Source: Sinorhizobium shofinae | GTDB taxonomy: Bacteria > Pseudomonadota > Alphaproteobacteria > Rhizobiales > Rhizobiaceae | DNA: 48,017 nucleotides | Assembly (NCBI GenBank): GCA_001704765.1 | Contig: MBFK01000164.1 | Location: 52,595-100,611 of the forward strand | Direction: 5' to 3' | In this document: piece by piece, positions 26,427 to 34,141 of the stretch | Layout of the letters: each line of letters opens with the position of its first letter | Numbering within the stretch: the first letter of the stretch is position 1 | Notes under the pieces: model-generated | Told to the model about the DNA's origin: nothing | The model's input: only the letters and a program-made list of their open reading frames with translations | Database searches by the model: none | Translations under genes and position numbers: made by a program

Positions 26427-27875
26427 TCAGCGCCAGAAACGCCTCGTGTCAACAAAGGTATCATGCGCTTCCGCGGCATCGTTCAGAAGCTTGTCCTTGT
26501 CAGCCGCACTGAAAAGGTCCTCCGCATCCGCCACGTCCGAAAGATCGAGCTTCGACAGCATCTCGGGAGCGGTTGCGAGATCGTTCAGGCTGCCGAGTTG
26601 ATCCTGAAGTCCCTCCATCGCCATGATGAATCTTTTGTGACGTTTGGTTTTCGCCTTGCTCTTATAAAGAGGGCCGAAAAACTCCGCTGCATAGCGCAGT
26701 TTCTTTGCGGAAATGCGCAGTTCATGGCGGGCCTCGTCATCCAGGTCAGTCAGATTCCTGCCACCCTTCGCCACTTTCTTCCAAAGCTTGTCGAGTACCT
26801 TGGAGGCGAATCTCCTTGCTGGCTGAACAAGCAACGCCTCGCCGGTTTCGTCGCCCCGCCAGTCTTTGATCGAAATCCATTCGGCGAGGTCGATCATCAA
26901 CGATCGGGCGCGCACGGAAGAGAAGGCGGCTTCAACCGCCCCATACGCGTTATTACGGGCCTCTTGAAGGCGGCTTGAGAGCGCTTCAATCGTCGTGTGG
27001 CTGATCATCACGTCGATACTGCGCGCGTCGCCGAGTTCCGAGGCGAGCCAGCGCAATTCGTCACGCATGTGGTCGAACCGGCTATCCGCGAACAGCGATT
27101 TGCAGATGGAGAAAAGGGAGCGCAGTCGCCGGAGCGACACACGCGCCTGGTGCAAAGCGTCGGCGTCGCGAGACCAAGACAAGGCCATTTCGTTGAGACG
27201 AAACTGTCTGAGACACGCTGCGGCTAGGTGCGCGAAAGCCGTTGCTGCATTCATGTCGGGGGTGAGCGGAGTGACGCTCGCTTTTATGGCACCGGGTGCA
27301 GGGCCAAGCAGGCGATAGCCGCGCTCCGCTTTGCTCAGTACTGCGATATGCGCTGGCGTAATCAGATTGACTTTTCGGGCCAAACCAAACAACGCCGTCG
27401 GCGAACCCGTCTTCTTTTCCAGCTCGATTTCGCAGAGCCGAGCCTCACGATCCGCTGCAACAACTTTTCCGATATCCAAAGCGACTTCGATCGTGGCATC
27501 GCCTTCCGTCACGTTCCAACGATGTCTCTTGACATGGACCTCAAACACGGGCCTCAGCCTTTCGCTGGTTGCTGCAGGCGGGGTCTGGATCTCTGGATCG
27601 TCGAGAACCGGGATGTCGTCTGCAACCGGTCGCTCCCATTCCTCCCGCGTGAACGATCCGGCCGAACCGTCGCCAGACTTGACGGTCTGGACCCGTTCAT
27701 TTCCGCATTGCCGGATGCGTAGCGACAGGCCGCGTTGAGCCAAATCCCGATCGCTGGTATCGAAGTAAACAGACTTTTGCTGAAGAATGGTGGGCGAGCC
27801 CTCGAAAAAATCCTTCTTCAGGAGCGACGACGCACCCGATTGGGTCAACTCGAGCTTGACTTCCATTTCCTGCAT
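26427..27875 (-). CDS. CYTH and CHAD domain protein (inorganic triphosphatase type)
   Basis: A 482-residue protein. The ATG at 27875 places the CYTH signature ExExK at residues 3-7 (MQEMEVKLEL); an in-frame GTG at 27908 would add 11 residues. The CYTH tunnel domain (to about residue 190) has YFDTSDRDLAQRGLSLRIRQ, the R/K-rich strands and EIELEKKTGS typical of triphosphatases that hydrolyse triphosphate. The CHAD domain (about 215-480), a histidine/arginine-rich helical bundle that binds polyphosphate, shows LHQARVSLRRLRSLFSICK and ARHELRISAKKLRYAAEFF. The gene is divergent from the lysine-rich small protein at 28151, and a PhoB-box match lies between. A role in polyphosphate metabolism is likely. 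Confidence 0.88.
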   Translation of the reverse strand: MQEMEVKLELTQSGASSLLKKDFFEGSPTILQQKSVYFDTSDRDLAQRGLSLRIRQCGNERVQTVKSGDGSAGSFTREEWERPVADDIPVLDDPEIQTPPAATSERLRPVFEVHVKRHRWNVTEGDATIEVALDIGKVVAADREARLCEIELEKKTGSPTALFGLARKVNLITPAHIAVLSKAERGYRLLGPAPGAIKASVTPLTPDMNAATAFAHLAAACLRQFRLNEMALSWSRDADALHQARVSLRRLRSLFSICKSLFADSRFDHMRDELRWLASELGDARSIDVMISHTTIEALSSRLQEARNNAYGAVEAAFSSVRARSLMIDLAEWISIKDWRGDETGEALLVQPARRFASKVLDKLWKKVAKGGRNLTDLDDEARHELRISAKKLRYAAEFFGPLYKSKAKTKRHKRFIMAMEGLQDQLGSLNDLATAPEMLSKLDLSDVADAEDLFSAADKDKLLNDAAEAHDTFVDTRRFWR

Positions 27876-27920
27876 GATGGCCTCGGTGCGGCGTTCCTTC
27901 ACCAGCACGCATCGGATGGT

Positions 27921-27938
27921 CCTTCATAAAGCTGTCAC
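27921..27938 (+). promoter_or_regulatory. Putative PhoB box between CYTH-CHAD and the small-protein cluster
   Basis: CCTTCATAAAGCTGTCAC matches the classical Pho box (CTGTCATAAATCTGTCAC) at 15 of 18 positions, with two half-sites 11 bases apart. A TTAAAAT element, possible -10, lies 14 bases downstream in the plus direction. The box is 46 bases upstream of the CYTH-CHAD start and about 210 upstream of the gene at 28151. It was counted by eye and not scored against background. Confidence 0.5.
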
Positions 27939-28150
27939 AAACAATCCATCGGGTTAAAATCCGGCGAGACTTTGCAGACGGGACCATAGCGGTCCCGGCC
28001 GGCATGCATCCGGAGAATCTGAGGTTTTTTGATCCAGCGCAGTTTGAGCGAGCTGACTGAGCGCTAGTTAATGAAAGCTGGACCACTGGCCCTGCTACGG
28101 AACCGCGGAGGCGAAGTTGACGTTCCAGGCTTCATGATAGGAGAACGACC

Positions 28151-28513
28151 ATGGCCAAGAAGAACCGCATCCCGAAGAAGATTGCAGGCGTGAAGGTCCC
28201 GAAGGCGCTGCGAAAATCGAAGCTGCTAGGATCTATGATGGCGAGCGATGTCGGACGGGATGTGCTTGCCAAAGCGCTGACGGCCGGTGCGGGGGCTGCC
28301 GCCGCTGTTTTGATCAATCATCCTGGCGATGTCGGGGGAACCGCGCGCAAAACGACAAAGAAGGGAGCCAAGGCACTTGGTCTAGCCGGCGAGGCTGTTC
28401 AAAGCGGCTTCTCTGCAGCGCTGGACGTCGTGAAGGAAACCGTCCTCCCGCCCCCCAAAAAGAAAAAGAGCAACAAGAGCAAGTCGGCACCCAGGCGTGC
28501 TGCCCTGCATTGA
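28151..28513 (+). CDS. Lysine-rich small protein, paralogue A
   Basis: A 120-residue, strongly basic protein. It starts MAKKNRIPKKIAGVKVPK after TAGGAGA at good spacing. Next come a helical stretch with an Ala-rich core (DVLAKALTAGAGAAAAVLI, residues 38-56), an amphipathic helix (ARKTTKKGAKALGLAGEAVQ) and a tail of PPPKKKKSNKSKS ending RRAALH. The layout recalls proteins that coat polymer granules or nucleoids through basic tails (phasin/PhaF-like or histone-like), but there is no sequence match I can name. An inverted paralogue lies at 28897-29256. It is divergent from a polyphosphate-linked CHAD gene. Confidence 0.75.
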   Translation: MAKKNRIPKKIAGVKVPKALRKSKLLGSMMASDVGRDVLAKALTAGAGAAAAVLINHPGDVGGTARKTTKKGAKALGLAGEAVQSGFSAALDVVKETVLPPPKKKKSNKSKSAPRRAALH

Positions 28514-28555
28514 CCCGATGCAGTTTGAGCTTCACGGAGGCCTAATGCGCAGTCC

Positions 28556-28891
28556 TCACTCACTTCCACCGAGGATTCCCGAGCGCGAACCGACAAGGGG
28601 AACTGAGGACTGGCTTTCTGCCGAATCTTGCTCGCCAGAACGGGCGTTTCGCTCCCGGAGTTGCAGGAAATCGTAGGCGTCGTCGATTCCTATTTTCGCG
28701 GCTCGGGCCAATCCGACTCCAAGGAGCCGTGCCGCGATAATCGGATGTTCGTGGATCAAGACTGAAACGGCGCGGACGCTCGCGGCCACGATCAGCCGGG
28801 AAGCGAATTTGTCGCCATACTTCGAGATCAGGAAGCTCTCGATGATGGAAAGATCGTTTCCCTCCTCCGGCTCATCGGATTCGCGCGCCAC
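28556..28891 (-). CDS. Hypothetical protein between the two paralogues, 111 residues
   Basis: A protein reading MARESDEPEEGNDLSII with a GTG start at 28891, five bases behind the stop of paralogue B, so translation is probably coupled. The middle (about residues 30-75) is Ala/Val-rich and partly hydrophobic (LIVAASVRAVSVLIHEHPII, ARLLGVGLARAAKIGI), resembling the Ala-rich core of the paralogues; the acidic N-terminus contrasts with their basic tails. The C-terminus is polar and poorly structured. No family is recognised. It may be a partner that balances the basic proteins. Confidence 0.6.
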   Translation of the reverse strand: MARESDEPEEGNDLSIIESFLISKYGDKFASRLIVAASVRAVSVLIHEHPIIAARLLGVGLARAAKIGIDDAYDFLQLRERNARSGEQDSAESQSSVPLVGSRSGILGGSE

Positions 28892-28896
28892 TGCTC

Positions 28897-29256
28897 TTAA
28901 TGCAAAAGCGCGCGCTGGCGAGGGAAATGGTTTTTGCTTCGCCTGCGTTTGAAGGGCGGGTCCTCGGAGCCGTGCACGACCTGCATCGCGGCCGAGAACG
29001 CCGCCTGCAGCGCCTCTCCCGCAGTGCCGACCGCCTTGACGCCCTTGCGAGACGCTGCCTTGACGGATTCGGTCACTTCTTCTCGCTGGCCGATCAAAAT
29101 CGTCGCGGCCGCGGCTGCACCGGCTGTCAGGGCGTGGGCGAGCACATCTCGCCCACCACTGTTATTCATCATCGCGCGCAGCATCTTTGACTTTCGCAAA
29201 GGCTTCGGAACCTTGACGCCGGCGATTTTCTTCGGAATGCGGTTCTTCTTGGCCAT
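28897..29256 (-). CDS. Lysine-rich small protein, paralogue B
   Basis: A 119-residue protein starting at 29256 behind GAGGAGA. Its first 18 residues (MAKKNRIPKKIAGVKVPK) are identical to those of paralogue A, and the core (GRDVLAHALTAGAAAAATIL), second helix (GVKAVGTAGEALQAAFSAAM) and C-terminal ALLH end all correspond, with a similarly basic tail (FKRRRSKNHF). At DNA level the first 18 codons differ at six positions, all synonymous, which indicates an old duplication kept by selection at protein level. It lies in inverted orientation to A with one gene between, and is probably first of a two-gene unit with 28556-28891. Confidence 0.75.
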   Translation of the reverse strand: MAKKNRIPKKIAGVKVPKPLRKSKMLRAMMNNSGGRDVLAHALTAGAAAAATILIGQREEVTESVKAASRKGVKAVGTAGEALQAAFSAAMQVVHGSEDPPFKRRRSKNHFPRQRALLH

Positions 29257-29348
29257 TGGCGGTCTCCTCGCTGCGGAGGGAACGTGCTGGACTGGCCGGT
29301 GGTTCCGGTCGGAACGCTGGCCGAAATTGTTGGACAAGAAGCCTGCCA

Positions 29349-29800
29349 TCAGAAAGCTGGTATCGCTTGATCAGACGGTTGTTGCGCCGGCCCGTTGCCA
29401 GACACCAAAGGCGCCGGCTCTTTCAAATCTTCGTCGTCGTCCAAGTCGATCTCATCGATTCGCACTTCATCAAGGCGATGCTTGATCGCCAGTGAATAGA
29501 TGGTGCTAAGGACGTTCCGGTCCTTGAGATCGGGGTCGGTCAGAGCCAGCAGCGAGGCGCGGACAAGCTTCTTGCTGGAGGTCCTGGGACAGCGCTTCAG
29601 GACGAAGTCATAGAGGTTCTTGTCGGAGTAACCCTGCGGAAGGCGACGCCTCGGCCATAGGCGCGGCGCTCCTGCCGCTCAAGGTCCGGTATTTCGTTTG
29701 AGCCTGACCTCCAGCAGCGAACGCCGCCCAGCTGAAAATCGCGACACACGCCCTCGTCGTTCCAGACAGCGAGATATTGCGACTCTCCCGGCCGTCGCAT
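29349..29800 (-). pseudogene. Unidentified broken gene, two frames
   Basis: Two adjoining minus-strand frames look coding. The upper one (from an ATG at 29800) reads MRRPGESQYLAVWNDEG, then LERQERRAYGRGVAFR. The lower one, open from 29678 to a stop at 29349, has no start codon but a regular helical and charged composition: GYSDKNLYDFVLKRCPR, KKLVRASLLALTDPDLKDR, then an acidic end EIDLDDDEDLKEP. A frameshift near 29640 would join them into one protein of about 150 residues. I do not recognise the family. Alternatively the lower part is the tail of a gene whose front is lost. Confidence 0.3.
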
Positions 29801-29912
29801 TCAACGCTGCATGCTGACTCACGATCTGGCTGATCAAGTTCGATCAGCAGATGCGTTTGGGAAAAAATAAGAAGTGCTGGAAAACCTAGATTCCGACTTA
29901 AAAAGGGAAGCT

Positions 29913-29987
29913 TGGCTGGGGCGCCTGGATTCGAACCAGGGAATGGCGGTACCAAAAACCGCTGCCTTACCGCTTGGCTACGCCCCA
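29913..29987 (-). tRNA. tRNA-Gln (anticodon TTG)
   Basis: On the minus strand acceptor TGGGGCG pairs with CGCCCCA, the anticodon stem GCGGT/ACCGC encloses TTTTGGT (anticodon TTG, reading CAA), and the T arm holds GGTTCGAATCC. Discriminator G and encoded CCA complete 75 bases. Its 3' end faces the accessory-like region to the left. Confidence 0.97.
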
Positions 29988-30213
29988 CCATACATGGCGA
30001 GGCATCCGCTCGCCAAATCGAGCGCCTGATTAGCAAAGCTCGTGCGCGCTCACAATGCTTAACTTCGCTTTGCGCGTATTTTGTTGCATGGCTGCCGTGG
30101 GTTCGCGCTGCCAGCGGCTTAGTGCAAACGCGATCGATCGCAGTGAAACGGTGGCCGTGCCCGTTTCCTCGCGCCCTGCTTTGGCCTATTGTCGCCCGCA
30201 AATGGAGACCTCG

Positions 30214-30510
30214 ATGAGCCAGTTCCGCGCCCGCCCGCCTGCCGTCCCGACCGTTCTGCTCGACGACGCCGTCGTTCGGATCATCCGCTGGGATTTCGAA
30301 CCGGGCGCCGATACCGGGCACCACGTCCACGGGCTTGGCTATGTCGTCGTGCCGATGACGGACTGTGAGTTCCTGGTGGAAGAGGAAGGCGGCAGCCGCC
30401 GGATCGATGTCGCAAAGGGCGCCGCCTACCGGCGCGATGCGGGTGTCGCCCACAATGTCGTCAATGCGGGCGGCGAACCGATGTCCTTCATCGAGATCGA
30501 GTACAAATGA
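30214..30510 (+). CDS. Cupin-domain protein
   Basis: A 98-residue single-domain cupin. The first cupin motif has GADTGHHVHGLGYVVVPM with the metal-binding HxH, and the second contains AGVAHNVVNAGGEP. The ATG at 30214 follows GGAG at seven bases. Its TGA overlaps the ATG of the MBL-fold gene (ATGA), so the two are made together. Cupins of this size bind small metal-coordinated ligands or isomerise sugars; the specific substrate is unknown. Confidence 0.8.
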   Translation: MSQFRARPPAVPTVLLDDAVVRIIRWDFEPGADTGHHVHGLGYVVVPMTDCEFLVEEEGGSRRIDVAKGAAYRRDAGVAHNVVNAGGEPMSFIEIEYK

Positions 30511-31436
30511 AGGCGAGACGCATGCAAGGACCGGAATTCGACCTAGATTTCAAGCCCGCCCACGGTGAGGCGGTGACGGTGGCCGAGGGCGTGCAACGCA
30601 TCACCGTCAACAATCCCGGTCCCTTCACCTTTCATGGCACCAATAGCTACATCGTCGGCCGCCGCTCGGTCGCAGTCATCGACCCGGGGCCGGAGGACGA
30701 GGCGCATTTTCATGCGCTGATGGCGGCGCTTGAAGGGCGCGAGGTGACGCATATCGCCGTCAGCCACACGCATCGCGACCACTCGCCCCTCGCCCGCCGG
30801 CTCAAGGAAGCGACAGGAGCGATCGTCATCGGTGAAGGACCGCATCGGGCAGCCCGCCCCTTGCACGCCGGTGAGACCAATCCTTTCGCCGAAAGCTCGG
30901 ACATGGAATTCGCGCCCGATATCGCCCTTCATGACGGCGCACGGATTGAGGGCGACGGCTGGAGCCTGACGGCGATTGCCACGCCGGGACACACCGCCAA
31001 TCACATGGCCTTCGGGCTCGACGGCTCCGGTATTCTCTTCTCCGCCGATCACGTGATGGCCTGGGCGACGACCATTGTCGCACCGCCGGACGGTGCCATG
31101 GCCGACTACATGGCCTCCCTCGACAAGCTGCTTCTGCGCGACGACCGGCTGTACCTGCCCGGTCACGGCGGCCCGGTCAGCGAGCCTCCCTCCTTCCTTC
31201 GGGCGCTCAAGGCGCATCGCAAGATGCGCGAACGTGCCGTGCTGGAACGGCTGCGCGCCGGGGACCGGAAGATCCCGGACATGGTGAAGGTGATCTACGC
31301 CTCGACCGATCCGCGGCTGCACGGCGCAGCGGCGCTATCGGTGCTCGCCCATATCGAGGACCTGATCGAACAGGGCCGTATCGTGACCGACGGCCCGCCG
31401 TCGGTCACTGGCGAATACCGGCTGGTCGCCGGATGA
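30507..31436 (+). CDS. MBL-fold metallo-hydrolase (LACTB2-like)
   Basis: A 309-residue metallo-beta-lactamase-fold hydrolase. Metal-binding motif SHTHRDHSPL (HxHxDH), TPGHTANHMAFGL, the aspartate-bearing FSADHVMAW and LYLPGHGGP are in order, followed by a helical C-terminal domain with winged-helix character (HRKMRERAVLERL, ALSVLAHIEDLIEQGRI) as in LACTB2/glyoxalase-like endoribonuclease relatives. It overlaps the cupin gene by four bases and the start of a decayed gene by three, so an operon of at least two genes is probable. The natural substrate is not known. Confidence 0.85.
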   Translation: MKARRMQGPEFDLDFKPAHGEAVTVAEGVQRITVNNPGPFTFHGTNSYIVGRRSVAVIDPGPEDEAHFHALMAALEGREVTHIAVSHTHRDHSPLARRLKEATGAIVIGEGPHRAARPLHAGETNPFAESSDMEFAPDIALHDGARIEGDGWSLTAIATPGHTANHMAFGLDGSGILFSADHVMAWATTIVAPPDGAMADYMASLDKLLLRDDRLYLPGHGGPVSEPPSFLRALKAHRKMRERAVLERLRAGDRKIPDMVKVIYASTDPRLHGAAALSVLAHIEDLIEQGRIVTDGPPSVTGEYRLVAG

Positions 31437-32460
31437 GCGAGCCGCGCTCGACCGGTACCCGTCACGAAGACCCCTCGCAGCGCGGAGGCGATTCGTACAT
31501 GAAGACGGTTCCTTGCGTGTCCTCATCCTTGGCGGCTATGGCACATTTGGCGGTCGCCTCGCCAGGTTGCTCTGCGATGAGGCGCGGTTGACGCTCTTCC
31601 TCGTCGGACGCTCTGCCGAGAAAGCCAAGCCATGGGCTGATTGACGGAATGGACTTCACCATTGCTCCGCCCGGACGCATTCCGCTGCGCAGGCGTCGTT
31701 TCGTGCTGGTCGACGTACCCGACCTGGCGCTACTGCCGATCGCCCTGCCGAACCTGCGGTCGGTCTTTGCCCGCGCCGGCATAGAGACGCGGCTACAGCA
31801 GCAAGCGCTCACCGCCCTGGCATAGCTGGTGCGGATGAAGCTCCTACGGTCGCTTCACTCCCTTTCTCCAGTCTTTCACCGGGCCGCTGGCTTTCTTGGT
31901 TTCGGTGAACATCGCGGTGGGATGGTCGTGTCGATTGATGGCAACGACACACAGGGTCGGCCCTCCGTCGATCGTGGCACCTGATCGCAGAAGGCGAAGA
32001 TGGCCCATTCATTCCGGCAATCGCCACGGAGGCGATCATTCGCAAGCGCCTCACCGGCGAACCGATCGCGCTCGGAGCGAGGTCGGCTGCGGGCGCCTTG
32101 AGCCTCAACGATTTCATGCCGCTCTTCAGTCGCTTCAACATCCGCGCAGGCGTGCGGGAGAAGGGAATGCCGGGTGAAGATGAGGCGCTCTACCGGACCG
32201 CACTTGCGTCCGCTTGGGAAAACCTGCCGCCGGCAATCCGGCACATGCATCGTACCGCTCGCGGTCGTCTCGTCGTTTCGGGACGCGCTACGGTCGTGCT
32301 CGCACGCCTCGTCGCGCGCTTCTTCGGTTTTCCAAGCGCTGGAACGGATATACCCGTCGAAGTTGCCTTCGATTGTGACAGTGGTCGAGAGACTTGGACC
32401 TTCATACCCGACGCCGACCGATTGCACCTCGTCACCCGCGGTTGGCAGCTCGGGGGCTGA
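31433..32460 (+). pseudogene. Decayed NAD(P)-binding/DUF4166 (saccharopine dehydrogenase-like) gene
   Basis: Fragments of one long gene in several frames. A start at 31433 overlaps the MBL stop and soon loses frame; 31512 onward reads RVLILGGYGTFGGRLARLL, an N-terminal Rossmann motif. After an apparent internal deletion, 31680-31822 reads RRRFVLVDVPDLALLPIALP to an in-frame TAG. A further frameshift near 31965 leads to GPFIPAIATEAIIRKRLTG and then, from 32098, SLNDFMPLFSRFNIRAGVRE, LPPAIRHMHRT and VARFFGFPSAGTDIPVEVAF, the DUF4166 hallmark. At least three disabling changes plus the deletion make recovery of function impossible. The intact gene would have been about 540-560 codons. Confidence 0.8.
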
Positions 32461-32480
32461 ACCAGGATGCATCCCGAGCT

Positions 32481-33389
32481 TCAATCTCCGGCAATCCCCA
32501 GGAGCTCGGCATCAAGCGCGCGCAGAAACTCTTCCGCGAACTTGGCGCCCATGCCGAGATCGTGCTGGCCGTAGCGCGAGGCGACGCGCAGGTCGACGAG
32601 CGTGGTCTCCGCCTCCTCGCGCAGCCGGATCAGCACGTCGAAGCGAAAGCCGACGATCAGCGTGCGCCATTCGCCCTGCAGCACGATATCGCTGGAGCGC
32701 CGCCCGGGTATGCCGCCATCGATGCCGGGCGCCGGCCGCGTGGCCGGAACGGGAATGACCTCCGGTTCCCTGTTCGTATCTGCCCCTGAGCCGGGACCCA
32801 CGGCGAGATCCTCGAGATCGGCGCGCGCGTTCTCGACGCCGAGCTCCGCGGTCGTCCCGATGCGCGTCTCCTCGACGACCTTGCGAACGCCCTGGAATAC
32901 ACGGTCGAGGGCGCCGTCGTAGCGCCGTCCCGTGAGCCCCGGATAGGCAGCGATCTGGGCTTCGCGATCCTCGGGCGTCACGATCGGCTTGCGCTTGACC
33001 CAGCTCTCCTCGGCGACCGGCGTCTTGATCCAGGGCGGCGGCGTCACCGTATCGGTGCTGACATCGTAGATCGCCGGTCGCGCCAGATAGTGCACGGCTC
33101 CATAGCCGAAGAAGCCGAGCGGAAGCGCCGCATAGAAAAGCGCCGAGACGGAAGCGGTCCCGCCGACCGCCGCCACCCGCCAGAGGCGCGTAAGACCGAC
33201 GGCCGCAAGCAGGACGGCGAGCAGGGCGAAGGCAACGGCGAAAGCGGCGAGCGCCAGAAAATGCGGGGTCGTCAGCGGACCGAAGCGGTGCGCGGCGAGC
33301 GACAGCACGAAGATCACGAAACCTATACGGGCGAACCTTCGTGCCCAGTGGGCGGCATGGGAATAGGGACGCTCGTACCGGACCATCAT
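32481..33389 (-). CDS. DUF1499 membrane protein
   Basis: A 302-residue protein. Three hydrophobic segments lie in the first 110 residues (FARIGFVIFVLSLAAHRFG, FLALAAFAVAFALLAVLLAA, SALFYAALPLGFFGYG), followed by a periplasmic or cytoplasmic DUF1499 domain with AAYPGLTGRRYDGALDRVFQ and DIVLQGEWRTLIVGFRFDVL blocks and the conserved final SRYGQHDLGMGAKF region. The function of DUF1499 is unknown. ATG at 33389 or three bases further in. It stands alone, converging with the decayed DUF4166 gene. Confidence 0.8.
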   Translation of the reverse strand: MMVRYERPYSHAAHWARRFARIGFVIFVLSLAAHRFGPLTTPHFLALAAFAVAFALLAVLLAAVGLTRLWRVAAVGGTASVSALFYAALPLGFFGYGAVHYLARPAIYDVSTDTVTPPPWIKTPVAEESWVKRKPIVTPEDREAQIAAYPGLTGRRYDGALDRVFQGVRKVVEETRIGTTAELGVENARADLEDLAVGPGSGADTNREPEVIPVPATRPAPGIDGGIPGRRSSDIVLQGEWRTLIVGFRFDVLIRLREEAETTLVDLRVASRYGQHDLGMGAKFAEEFLRALDAELLGIAGD

Positions 33390-33610
33390 AAAACGGAATC
33401 AATCCCCGCGGCGAACAGACCCCGTCTTCTTAGACCATGGCCGTTTCGGTGGGAACCACCAGGCTTCGCACGTATTGAATTCGTCCAGAGGGAGTATGAG
33501 CGCAGTAGTTGTATTTCTGCCGCAAATTCGCCATTCTCGTTAACCAGTTATTTCAGCTTAACCATTCGACCGGGCGTGCCGGATTGCCGGCACGGACCAG
33601 CGCCCAGGGG

Positions 33611-33722
33611 ACTACTGCATGTTCCTTAAACCGGAGCCGATTTACGGACAAAGGCATGCAACAATTCAAAGTGCTACAGCGACCTTTGTGCGTCTCATGA
33701 GACGCACGGCGCTGCAGAGGCG
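33611..33722. repeat. Palindromic repeat, copy 1 of a pair
   Basis: Begins CTACTGCATGTTCCTTAAA, continues CAATTCAAAGTGCTACAGC, then a perfect 18-base palindrome TGCGTCTCATGAGACGCA and CGGCGCTGCAG. A second copy in the same direction lies at 34142-34230. It resembles a widespread rhizobial intergenic element as I remember it. Confidence 0.65.
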
Positions 33723-33743
33723 CGGTGACAACGGAGAGAGATC

Positions 33744-34133
33744 ATGACCGCATCGGAGACACGCTCGGAAATCGCCGTTCCTACCCCGCCGGCCCCCGGT
33801 GGAGACGCTGCCCTTCCAATGGCGCTGCTCGAACTTGAGCTCTCCCTCGACCGCTTCTCCGGCAACAAGGACGATTTTTCGGCATTTGTCCGAACGGTGG
33901 CGGACGACATCGGCGGCGAGTTCCTTTTCGTCCTGCCGGCCTCGGGCCTCGTCGATAATTGCCTCACGATCGCCGTCCTTCGCCATGGCCAGACTGATGG
34001 CGAAATGCCGACAATCCTCTTCGTCTGCCTCGACGAGGATGGTAGCACGATCCGCGTCGAGCAACCGAGCGACCGCACCGCCGGCCTCACGAGCTTTGCC
34101 GAAGCCTTCGTCGGCGTGCTGGAGCGGATCTGA
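33744..34133 (+). CDS. Hypothetical protein flanked by repeats, 129 residues
   Basis: A soluble acidic protein. CGGAGAG before the ATG is a fair ribosome-binding site. Residues 27-110 look like one alpha/beta domain: LLELELSLDRFSGNKDDFSA (helix), EFLFVLPASGLVDNCLTIAV (strands), DGEMPTILFVCLDEDGST, ending AEAFVGVLERI. No family is recognised and no catalytic pattern stands out. The gene is enclosed by two same-direction copies of a palindromic repeat, 21 bases before its start and 8 bases after its stop, with no other gene inside. Confidence 0.65.
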   Translation: MTASETRSEIAVPTPPAPGGDAALPMALLELELSLDRFSGNKDDFSAFVRTVADDIGGEFLFVLPASGLVDNCLTIAVLRHGQTDGEMPTILFVCLDEDGSTIRVEQPSDRTAGLTSFAEAFVGVLERI

Positions 34134-34141
34134 AGCAAGGC

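Noticed and set aside
28934..29485. Plus-strand frame of 183 codons opposite paralogue B
   Set aside because: It is the antisense of a conserved protein with its own ribosome-binding site.
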